DNA of 64,000 bases from the NCBI RefSeq assembly GCF_030035675.1, contig NC_084480.1, positions 13,535,263-13,599,262 on the forward strand, written 5' to 3'. Shown one piece after another: positions 46,101 through 57,400 of the stretch. The notes under the pieces were generated by a model. It ran no database searches. It was not told the DNA's origin and was given only the letters and a program-made list of their open reading frames with translations. A program made the translations under genes and the position numbers. Source of the stretch: Rhineura floridana (lineage: Eukaryota > Chordata > Lepidosauria > Squamata > Rhineuridae). Numbering within the stretch: the first letter of the stretch is position 1; each line of letters begins with the position of its first letter.

Positions 46101-49100
46101 AGAAGCTGCAAAATGGGTGACTCCGTATCTCGTGAGAAAGGATACTGTCTTAGGAAGGTACAGAGGATTTATACAGGAGATGACTGAGATGTTTCAAGAC
46201 CCGCAAAGGGCTGAAACAGTAGTGCGGCAACTAGGCGCTCTGAAGCAAGCTAAAGGGACTGTTTCCGAGTACACTAACGCTTTTAAAATTCTGTCCCAGG
46301 AAACTGGTTACAATGACGCCGCCCTGATGTTTATGTACCGGAGTGGATTAAATGCTGAAATCCTGGATGAGTTGGCCAGGACCTCCCCCCCCCCTGCTGA
46401 CCTACCAGGGCTCATCCGGCTATGCTTACAGATAGATCACCGGATGGAAGGAAGGCGCCTGGAAAGGAAGCAGGAGGTCCCGAGATACTCAGCCTCGGCA
46501 TCCCGCAACAAGACCCTTCCCACTGCAGGGATGGCAGGTAATGCAACTGAGGGACAGGGAGGGGCTAGGCCAAGACTGTCGGAAGAAGAAAAGGAAAGAC
46601 GACGCCGGGAACGTTTATGCTTTTATTGTTCAAAGACCATTTTATTGTTACAAGACCATTCAGAACGTGGCCAAGGACTTCTGGTGGCCTAAAATGCGTC
46701 GGGATATTGAGAGTCCTGCTCTGTCTGTCTGCGGACAAAAACACAAACAGGGACACCAGCAGGACTGTTACAACCGTTGCCTGTCCCACACGAACCCTGG
46801 AAGGACCTCTCCATGGATTTTATAACTGATCTACCCAAGTCCCAAGGAATGACAGCCATCTTAGTAGTGGTGGATCTACTTACCAAAATGGCACACTTTC
46901 TTCCTTGTGCAGGGGCCTTAGAGGCTAAAGAAACGGCCAAGTTATTCATAAAAGAAGTCTACCGGCTGCATGGATTGCCAAACAGTGTAGTCTCAGACCG
47001 AGGAACTCAGTTCACAGCCAAATTTTGGAGAGCAATGTGGAAACAGTTGCAGACGGAATTAAAACTCTCCTCCGCCCATCACCCCCAGACAGATGGGCAG
47101 ACGGAACGCTTGAACGCCGTTTTGGAAAGATATTTACGAAGTTATGGGTCCTATCAACAGACTGACTGGGTATCATATTTGCATTTTGCAGAGTTCGCCT
47201 ACAACAATTCTCTGCACTCCAGCACTCAACAAACCCCGTTCTTCGCTAATTATGGATTCCATCCTAAAGTCTTTCCAAGCAGCTCAGAAGGAATGCTGGT
47301 ACCGGCAGCTGAGAACTTCCTTAAGGAATTGCAAGCGGTGCAACAGACACTGAAACAGCAGTTAAACGAAGCCAAAACGGAGTACAAGCGAGTTGCTGAC
47401 CTGCACAGGAAGGAGGCCCCCCCCCTTCAACCGGGAGACCAGGTATGGCTGTCCACCCGTTTCCTCCAGATGCCGGGCAAATGTAGAAAATTACAAGACA
47501 AGAGGGTGGGTCCTTTCGAAATAGAAACTCAAATCAATCCCGTGGCGTACCGACTGAAGCTGCCTGACACGTTTAAAATACATCCTGTGTTCCATCGATC
47601 CCTCTTAACGAAAGCCGCCCCTCTCAGTGAGTTACGGCCGGAGGAACCTCCCGGAGCTCCACTCCTGGTAAATGAGCAGCTTGAGTTTGAAGTTGAGGAG
47701 ATCTTAGATTCCAGGATCAGACGCCACAAGCTGCAGTACTTGATTCACTGGAAAGGCTATGGGGTGGCTGACAGATCATGGGAAGATGCAGCTGATGTGC
47801 ATGCTCCAGAATTGGTAAAACTTTTCCATCAACGTTTTCCCCACCTTCCCAAGCCAGACAAGGGGAGGGGGGCACAGCCTGGGAGGGGGGATGGTGTCGG
47901 AAGGCAGAGCTGGGGTCCCAATCCCGGGGAGCTGGATCCCGGAGAGTTGGGAGAAGAGTATTCGGATGGATGGCAGAGGGAAGGGGGAGGAACTTCCCCC
48001 CTTTCGAGCGAAGACGAAACAGAGGAACTGCCAGTGATAAGGTCGCTTAGCGACGGGGAGCCTGAGCCCTCCCTGGACATTCTCACGCCTCCCCCTCTTT
48101 CAGGCTCAGAGCAAGAGGGGAAAGAGGGAGGGCTGCTCACAGCCGAAAAGCGGGGAGGCAGTTTACCATCAGCCCCTCCCCTATCCCCCATCCTGGAATC
48201 GGAAACTTCAGAAGAGGAGGGGGTGATGCTTCCCCCCTCACCACGCACACGCAGACAGCTGAAAAGACAGGAGAGAAGGGGGGGAAGGTGGGCAGTACCT
48301 GAGGGGCAGTTAAGGGGGAGCAAAAGATTGCGCGCCCGTTTGGCCCCTTCTTAAAGAACAGGCGGGAAGAAGTCCCTTGCTCTGTCAACTTTCTCCCAAT
48401 GCCGCAGGACCTGTATCCCTGTATTGCTTCATGAGAAAACGCAGTCTTTGTTTGGACATTACCCTAATAAAACATGAATTAACTACAGCCGTTGGTCTGG
48501 TTCCTGAGTCACATCCTGGGCCTGACAGACACTATAGGTAGGGCTGGGAGAGAACCCTGCCTCACACCCTAGAACAGCCTTTCCCAACCAGTGTGCCTCC
48601 AGATGTTGTTGGACCACAACTCCCATCTTCCTGACCATTGGCAATGCTGGCTGAGGCTGATGGGAGTTGTGGTCCAACAACATCTGGAGGCACACTGGTT
48701 GGAAAAGGCTGCCATAGAGAGCTGCTGCCAGTCAGAGTGGACAGTACTGAGCTAGATGGGCCAATGGTCTTACTCAGTATAAGACAGCTTCCTATGTTCC
48801 TAAGGACCTTTGATCTAGTGAGGCTACTGTTGATGTAAGGGAAGGGAGTGGTTTTTGATGATTCCTTCCCCACCCCAGCAGCCCCCAATGTCATCTTCCA
48901 TGCCGTTCCAGAGGCCCCCAACCCAGATCTCCAGAGCCAATTTTCAGAACAGTAGGGAGGAATCTAGAAAAATTGCCTCCTTCCTGTTCCACCACAGTGG
49001 AGCATCCCACAAGTGGAGTGCTGCTCACAGGGTCCTCTTGAGTAAAAGCAAATTTGACAAAAGGTCCAGCCTTTAGTTCAATGTAACTACAGTGAGAAGG

Positions 49101-52100
49101 ATTGTTTAAGCAGTGCAATCCTATACATACATGTCTACTCAACTCTATTGAGCTCAATGGGACTTACTCCTAGGTAAGTGTATAGAGAAGATTGCAGCCT
49201 AAAGTGCTTTTATTTATTTGGGTCGGTCATCAACCATTTAACAGATTTATCTGTGACATAGAAATACATTTGCACACTTCTGGTACCTCAGTCCAAGTTC
49301 CTTTGCGACACATTGGAGGAAGCATCAAATAAACAATAATGTAACAAACAAGAGCTCCTGTTAGAAGGAAGGACCATCTTTAGTATTTTATTTTTCATTC
49401 TCTATTATAACACCAGGATTAAAAAAGCCTCATGCAATAAAGGTGTGCTCTTAATATGCTGCCCCATTGATTAAGATTTTCCCTCACCAATTCAAATTGG
49501 ACCAAACAGATTAATAAATGGAACATTTAATTGATTAAACCAATTAAAGTTCATAGCCCTAATACTCTGAGCAGCGCCTAAATTTCACTGAAATAACTGG
49601 GATTTATTTCCAGCTGAATGCATTTAGGTTCCAGGTAGCCAATGGCTTCAATTTACCCAGGTTGAGTAAATGGCTATGGAAAATGCAGGCTGCATCTGAT
49701 TTATTTATTATTTGATTTATATCCTGCCCTTCCTCCCAGCAGGAGCCCAGGGTGGCAAACAAAAGCACTAAAAACACTTTAAAGCATCATAAAAATAGAC
49801 TTTAAAATACATTAAAAATATCTTTAAAAACATTTTTTTAAAAGCTTTGAAGACATCTTTTAAAAAAAGGTTAACATATTTACTTTTTTGAACTACAACT
49901 CCCACGAGCCCAATCCCTGGGGCTGATGGGAGTTGTAGTTTAAAAAAGTAACTTTTCCAAGCTCTGGATTCATGTGGTGGTGATGAAATGCCTTGTGCTA
50001 CCATTTTACTACAGTAAATGTGTTATTACTAGTTAATATACATTTGCCATTTATGAAGGAGTCGGAGTCGGAATCGGAGTCGGTACATTTCTATCGACTC
50101 CGACTCCACCCAAAATTGCTCCTGACTCTGACTCCGACTCCATGACTCCGACTCCACAGCCCTGGTTGGAACCACTGAAAAACATAAAGCTTTCTATTCT
50201 GGATCAAATGAAAGTCTGTCTCAGGTGTAGGGAACCTTAGGCTCGCCAGATGTTGGCAAGCATGGCCAATGTCAAGGAATGATGGGAGCTGTAGTTCAGC
50301 AATATCTGGAGGGCCAAAGGTTCCCCACACCTGGTCCATCTGGTCCAGCATTCTTCTTCTAACAGCAGACAACCAGATTTCTTTTTTCTTGGAAAGCTGA
50401 CAGGAAGAGCCCAATGGTAATAGCCATCCCCTGCAACTAGTCCCTAGCATCTGCCACCGCAGAACAATATTATTCTAAATATGGAATCTCTGCTTAGTGG
50501 TCATGACTAATAAGAACAACTGGTGGAACATTCTCCAGAGGATTTTAATCAACCTGTGCCATCATGTTGCCCCAGTGAATGCATTGCTGCACAGCCTGAG
50601 TTGGTGATATCTGGATTACAAAGGTGCTATTTTGAGGATGCATCAAAGGACCCTTGGTCTCTGGGTGGAACAAATTACACCCGAAATGGGGCAGGTGGAA
50701 TGGCCACCATGTGGACATGAAACAAGAAACTAGGGACTAATTACCTTGTGGATGTATAATCTCCTTTCATGGACTTCTCTCAGTGGGACTCTGGATGAAA
50801 GAAGATCTTGTCATGCTGAGCCCTCAGCTTGTTGTCTTCTGGCAAGCACCTTCTCCTGTTCCTGGCTTGTATGAGGAGTTCAGTTGCCCGTAGCTTTTTA
50901 TTGAATGATCATGAGCCAGAGGTGGGTCTTCCTGTCTTACAATTTGCCACTCATGCAGTTTCTTTCACACCTTTATAAAATAACAAGGCTCCCCCTGCAG
51001 GATTAATTCTGCATGTTTCCCCTCCTTTTACTAAGATACTACTACTAGAAGAAGGGCAATTTCATCTCCCTACAGCTTCTGTTCTTCTCCCTCCCATCAT
51101 TTGGTTCTTCACGCAGTCATGGAGTAGTAGCCCTTATTCTGAACAGGTACTTTGTAAACTGTCAGCACTAATGTCCTCGAAGGATAAGCTGCGGTAGAGG
51201 CTGGTGACAACTATATACACCAAGAACCCAGCTGCCCTCCAGCTTGTTGTCATCAAAAGGAATTTATGGGAAATTCAGTAGGCTACACCCATATTTCCCG
51301 CTGAATATACTATTCAAAAAGAAACTCCCACAGATTTTACAAAGGATTGAAATCATTTAGTACAATGGTAAGATAAGAATGAGGTCATGATCATAAAGTG
51401 ATTTTTTTAGTAGATGTGTTTCACAGTTGAAGATGTAAAAATGGACTTAAACACGTTGTTTCTCTGCATAGATGGTGAATGACTCACTGGGTTTCACCTG
51501 AAGATTTCAGAATACCTAATCAAAGGTGTAAATGACTCATGAAGCTGTGGCTGGAACACAGAGCATGTAGACTTGGAACATACCCATAAATGTGGTTATT
51601 TTCAAGGGGCAGAGTTGCACAACCACTTCCCATCTTACCTCTGCAGTCTTCTTGGGGTGCACTACAGAGTGATTCACACATAAGTTGTACAGTAGGGCCC
51701 CACTTATATGGCGGGTTAGGGACCAGGCCCCCGCCGTAAAGCGGAAATCGCTGTAAAGCGGAACCCATAGACTATAATGGGGCAGTCGCGCAAAAATGAC
51801 GTGGAAACGTCGCAAAACATCGCAAAAGAGCAAAAATCAGCTTTAAAATGGAAAACGAAAGCCGCCGCATTAGCGGAACGCCGGGAAGTGAAGCGCCGGT
51901 AAGTGGGGCCCTACTGTACACCACTTAATTATTCAGAACTTGACTATTCAAAACTTGACAAGTGTCCGCTGAATGTTTGAACTGACTCCACTGAAAACAC
52001 ATTAAAGAGTCTTGCATCACCTTCGAAGAGTAACAAGACTAGTGCCAAATGTCTCAGGTTTTGGTGCAACAGACTAACACTGCTGTCTCTCTTGAATGGA

Positions 52101-54398
52101 AAATTTGCACTTATGGTGAGATCTGATATTACAGTTCTGCCTATGGTGTTAGGTCTGTGATTCCTCACTCACACATGAAAGTTGTCAGTTCTATGTCACA
52201 GTTGTCACAATTGGGTACAAGGACCACTGAACTGCAGCTAGCCCTTAGCACTATAAAGAAGGACTCTTCTCCTTTGCAGGGGATGGGTATCTTGCAGGGA
52301 GTGTCTTGCAGGGAGGGAAACTAGGGATTGAGAACCTATGTCCTTCCTGATGTTCTTGGACTATGTGATGCCCCTGTATTTATAATACTGTAAATATTGT
52401 AAGTGCGGGTTTATTAGAGTAAATGAGGTAAGTGGACTGAGTGAGAGGGGGGAGTACATGGGTTGAAATGTTGATGAGTGTTGTATTATGATTGGCTGAG
52501 GTTTTGAGTTTCTGAAGGTATAAATGAGAGGATGACAGTTGGTTCGGGGAGGTTTTTGGCTGAGGGAAGTTGGTTGGTTTTGGGAGGCTTTTGTTGGGTG
52601 GATTAGGTGGGTAGTGAGGCAGGTTACTGAAGACTAGAAACATAAAGAGCAACGCAACTTATGAAACCACATGCTTGTTGACAATACCTTTAAGTAATCT
52701 TGTTATTCCCTGTGTGTATAAATAAATATTTCTTGGTTTACCTAACGCCTGATCCTTGGCTGGGTTTACACAGACCAGAAGGGTGGGCAGGGCATATACC
52801 AAGGTTGGGAAACAGTATCAATGGTGGCAGCGGTGAAGAGATAGTGTAACATCATCAGGTATCCAAAGCAACCCAGGGCTGTATTCTTTATAGGCACAAA
52901 GATACAGGGAGGTTGTGGCCTGCAAGTGAACCCGGACACAAAGTAGCAATAAGTCAGGAGGAGACTAAGGCACAGTCTCAAGGCAATATTGTTTTACAGG
53001 GAGTGTCTGGTGGTGCTGCCTAGCAGTGGGATCTTGAGAGATCCTTGCTAGAGCTGGTGAGAGAACTGTTTAAAGACCAGGACCCTGAGGTGGGACCCTG
53101 ACAAAGTGGTGACCACAGGTGCGAGCCTGACAGGTGGAACCAGCAGGTGGGATCCTGACAGGAAGGGTCCTGACAGACTACAACTCCCATCGTGCCTGAC
53201 CATTGGCCATGCTACCTGGGGCTGAAAGGAATGGGAGTCAACACCTGGAAGGCCACAGTTTCCCCATCCCCGTATTATGGGAAGGGGCCCTGGGAGAGGG
53301 AGTATCTCCCAGGTGAAAGGTGGTAGGTTCCCCAAACACCATATATTCTTTTCCTCCTCTCCATTTTCAAAAACAGTTCATGAGATGGCAGCAGAGAAGG
53401 CAGGCAAACAGATTCATGGAGATGTGGATAGACATCATTACGAAAGATTATTCCAGTTTCAGAACGTTTGTAAAGAGATGCTGGGTGGAGGATAGGCAGA
53501 GCACACATGTTTTTGGAGAGATATAAAAGAATCATGCAGTGGTAGAGCTGGAAGTTCCGCAGCTGTGTGGCAGAGCACACACACTGCATGCGAAAGGTCC
53601 CAGATACAATTGTCATCGTCTCCAGGTAGGGCTGAGAAAACAACTCTGCCTGAGGCCCTGAAGAATTGCTGTCAGTCTGCGTAGACAACACTAAGCTAAA
53701 TGTACCAATGGCCTGATTCAGGATCAGTAATGTAGGAGCAAATCCAGAAGTGCAGGGGTCCCTTCATGATAGTCATGTCACACCCTTCACAGTCATGCCC
53801 CCCAATGCCCATGCCCCCTTCTAAGATTATACAATAACATTAGCTTTCATTTTCTTTATTTCTTTGGAGTACTTTCCCTTAGTGATGCATTGCCATGATC
53901 AATGCAGATCTCCCTGTGTTGCCTTTCAGTCTGCTATTTTCTATGCATGTACATGGGCAAATGTACTAAGATCCTGTAAGGTAAAGAACCTCCTTTGCTG
54001 AGTTTCCTTTCTTGGTTTTCATACTAAGACTCAAAGCAACTCATTGGGGCAGAACTTATGAGTTTTAGGAGGCAACTTAACCATTGAAATTCCTGATCCT
54101 AACCTCAGGATTTGGCTGCAACACACTCACACACACATATACAGGTATATTCATTTGCATTTAACCTTACCATGCATGACACACATAGATAGAACATCGA
54201 TAAAGGATGAAACACCATCTCTCTCCCTTTTACACTCTCTCTCTCCCCTCCCCCGAACATTGTTTCCTCTCTTCCCCTCCTCTTCCCCTACAACTCCTGA
54301 CTTTCGTCTGGAATAAAACCACACATATTCCCAGTCTCCTTTATTTGCTGGTAGGCTGAGAAGAGCAAACAAACTGGAGGGAGGGAGGGAGGGAGGGA

Positions 54399-54475
<77 letters not shown>

Positions 54476-57400
54476 TCAGCCCAAGTTCTCTCCTTCCCTA
54501 CCCCCTTTTCTACTTTCCCTTGCTTGTTTGCTTGCTCACTCTCCATTGTCATCCCTACTTTCCTTGGTCCTTCCCACTCACGCCTTCTCCCACAACAACA
54601 GACATCCCTAGGAGTCAACAGCATGAAATGGGAGTGTTAGCTACTGAGAAGAGTCTTCTCAGTGGCTAACTCACCTCCTTTCACTCTGATTGGCTCCACT
54701 CATCAGGAAAGGATGCTGGAGAAACAGAAACACCATCCTGGGACCCTGGTCCCAAAAAAAGTAAGGGGTCTAAGACCCCTCCCCCATGACTCAGAACAAC
54801 TATACCCCTGCTCAGGATAGGGCGGCTTCATTTGTTCATGCATATCAAAGCCTATCAACCAACACAGTTTTCACCAGCCTTGACAAAAACAGGACAAGGA
54901 GAAAGGTAGAAAGGTTAAGCACATGATTGCAACAACTGAATTGCAGGAAAGCACCAACTATTACATCATATAGTTTTCTGTTTTTATTATAGACTTTTTT
55001 TGGTATCCACATGAATGTTAAAGAAACTACAACAGAGTTAAATACCTTTTTTTAAATCTCAGCGGTTATATTTTTAATTACACTCAATAATAAATTGTAA
55101 AATATTTCCAGAAGATTACAATCTTCATTCATACAGCAGGCAAAATACCAGGAGGGAATGGAGAGACTCTGGGGTGGGCAACTGAGCATATGAGGATCCT
55201 AGAAGTTCCCAGTCTGCTTTTAGGAAGCGCTGGATATGGCTAATGCTCTTCCATCAACGCATCTCAATGACATTCTAGCCCATGTTTTTTTCTTTTCTGA
55301 ATCATGTTCCTTTCTACAAAAGAAACAAACACCCTTCAAAAAGCAAAACAAGCTGAACTCTCCAAGTGCTTTTGTGGCATTGGACTGGGAGATGCTGTTA
55401 GGGTCTTTTGCATGGGTTTATCCACACGACTGGGTCACAGCCTTTTCACAGTATCTATCGAGTTCAGGAGTCCTTCTAAAAACACCAAACCAAACTTTGG
55501 TACCACCAAAAACATCCAAGACAGGCATTCTTGAATTACTCAATTTTCCCCTCTTCTTCTTTTAAAATTAATAAATGGCTGCTACATTCTAATTTACATG
55601 GTTGTCCATGAAGCTTTGAAGTCACTTGTCCTTGGGGTTCAATGGAACCCGATTTATCTTTGTTTCTTCTTTTCTTTTCTTTTTAAATACCCAAAGCCCT
55701 TCCATTTTCAGTCTTTAAATAAGTCTGAATTCAGAGTGATGGGTGCATGGTATCTTATAAGAGGATCCTGTACTCCTGCTGTAAGAAGTTAGAAAAGAAA
55801 ATATTAGAGCAGGCTATAAATCATTAACATATTTTAATTTAATTACATAAATCATAACTGAAAACTTTACAGTCACAATCCAGTACTGAAGTCAGTGGGC
55901 ATTTGAATCATGTTAGATGGTGGTCCCTAAGCTATAAAACAACAAATCATATGTTGTTGCCTAGGAAAAAACCAGCTCATTCAGACAAAGCATACCAGGT
56001 AGAATGGTAAGCCTAACATGTAGATTATTCAACTACAGCTTTAGCTGATTAATTCATAGAGGACAATTTTAATAAAGGAAACTGTTTTATATTTAGAGGG
56101 TACTTGGTTCCGGTGTGATACCATGACAAAGAATGAAAAAGAAAATCTTAAAGATAGACTTCTAACTTGCTATTGGAGGTCGCTGATTCATAGGGTCACC
56201 ATAAGTCGTAGTCGACTTGAAGGCACATAACAACAAAGCCTTCTAATGGTGAGGTAGCTTTTGTTCTTTAAGTTGTCCGTAGGTCTGTTACAGGGCTCCC
56301 TTACATTTCATTGGGGCTTGCAGTTCAAGTGCTGGTCAGGGCCATCTGAATAGGGGAATAGCAAGAGCACCTGTTGAAGAGTAGCCACAGCTTTGTAGAA
56401 GAGAGTACATGATTTGCACACAGAAAGTCCCAGGATCAACCCCGACAACAGATTTAGGATAGCAAGTGTTGGGAAAGAGTCTCTGCCTTGGAGAAAGTAC
56501 TGAACTTGACAAATCAATGTCTTCAATCAGCCTTCGCTAATCGGGTGCCCTTTAGATGTTTTGGACTACAATTCCCATCAATCCTATGGTTGTGGGTCTA
56601 GGGCTGATGAGAATTGCCGTCAAAAACATACAGAGGGCACCAGGCTAGAGAAGTCTGGCCTTCTAACAGTTTCATATGTTCACAGTGGAGACTGGTGGAT
56701 CCAATGTCAGTGGGGCACTGAATCCGTTCCAGGGTTTAGTCCAAATTTTCAAGGGCAGCTCCTTGAAAGTTCGGACTAAAACCCAGAGTGGATTCACTGC
56801 TCCACTGCCATTGGGGTCACCAATCTCCACTGTATGTCCATCACCGTGGAACCGGTTCCTGTTGGTTTGCCCAACCACAGGATATTCTGGGATGGCGGCT
56901 CCATTTCAGCCTCACTCCTCCATGGTAATCTGTCCTGAACTGAAGGCATCTCCAAGCCAGTGCACCTGGCAGTAAGCCAGTTTAGCTACCTTTAAACAGA
57001 ACTATCCCAAAGCCTGGATGAGGGGGCTCTTGGACATGCCGTAAGTGCTGTTGTGCTGGCAGGATAATACTCGCACCACCAGAGCCAAACTCCACCCCTG
57101 CCCCATACACCTGCAGAAAGCTCTGAGAGCATAGATGTCCCATGGGAAGGAGGTCCCCAAATGGAGCACTGGGAGTAGGAGGTGTCAAGGGCAGAGGAGG
57201 ATCCCCTTTCTCCAGGCAGGCCCTATAAAGTATGCCAGCTCCTGAGTAAATAATTCTCTCCCACTGACAGCAGTAGTAGTGGGGTGGGGGAGCAGCAAAA
57301 AAAAAAGTAGAAAAAGCTCCCCCCCTCTACCCTGGCTGCAGCAAGCTGGCAAGGCTTAGGAAGCGGAGGTAGCTGTGCCACAGGATGCCCCCGTCCAAAA

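Larger units (their letters stand above)
45065..48527 (+). mobile_element. Chromodomain Ty3/Gypsy (chromovirus), young but broken
   Basis: 3.5 kb with 633-bp LTRs (TGTCGGAAGG ... GGGCCTGACA) and 5-bp target duplication GACAC (45060-45064 and 48528-48532). Recognisable parts: a gag protein (from about 45754; coiled-coil start, then a capsid region with LPPKYAGQSDQLATFVAQC and FQDPQRAETVVRQLGALK); an integrase (DDE words SDRGTQF and HPQTDGQTERLN); and a C-terminal chromodomain (EVEEILDSRIRRHKLQYLIH then WKGYGVADRSWE). Protease, reverse transcriptase and RNase H were not found, so the copy is incomplete. The gag and chromodomain are of the Sushi-ichi-like branch of vertebrate chromoviruses, relatives of the domesticated RTL/PEG10 genes. 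The LTRs differ at about five sites over 633 bp, so the insertion is recent. Confidence 0.9.
45000..48810 (+). mobile_element. SINE type G split by a Gypsy element and a MITE
   Basis: The head is at 45000-45064: GGCCATGGCTAAGTAGGAG, CTTTGTGTGCAGAAGG and B box GGTTCAATCCC. The body resumes at 48533 (TATAGGTAGGGCTGGGAGAG), is cut again at 48575-48711, and ends TAAGACAGCTTCCTATGTTC. Confidence 0.8.

Noticed and set aside
50058-50164. CRISPR-like repeated units
   Set aside because: Units are contiguous hexamers with inverted symmetry, without spacers, and the genome is vertebrate.
50745-50790. Minus-strand candidate exon with good splice borders (CATCCAG acceptor, ACAAG|GTAATT donor)
   Set aside because: Its only open frame needs phase 2 in and gives phase 0 out, which fits neither the 61465 exon nor the 41354 exon.
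54151-54624. 157-codon minus-strand frame with a long Leu-Ser run
   Set aside because: It is the translation of the (GA)n microsatellite.
55236-55565. 109-codon plus-strand frame
   Set aside because: No similarity I can recognise, biased to Phe/Lys runs, no flanking splice signals in phase.
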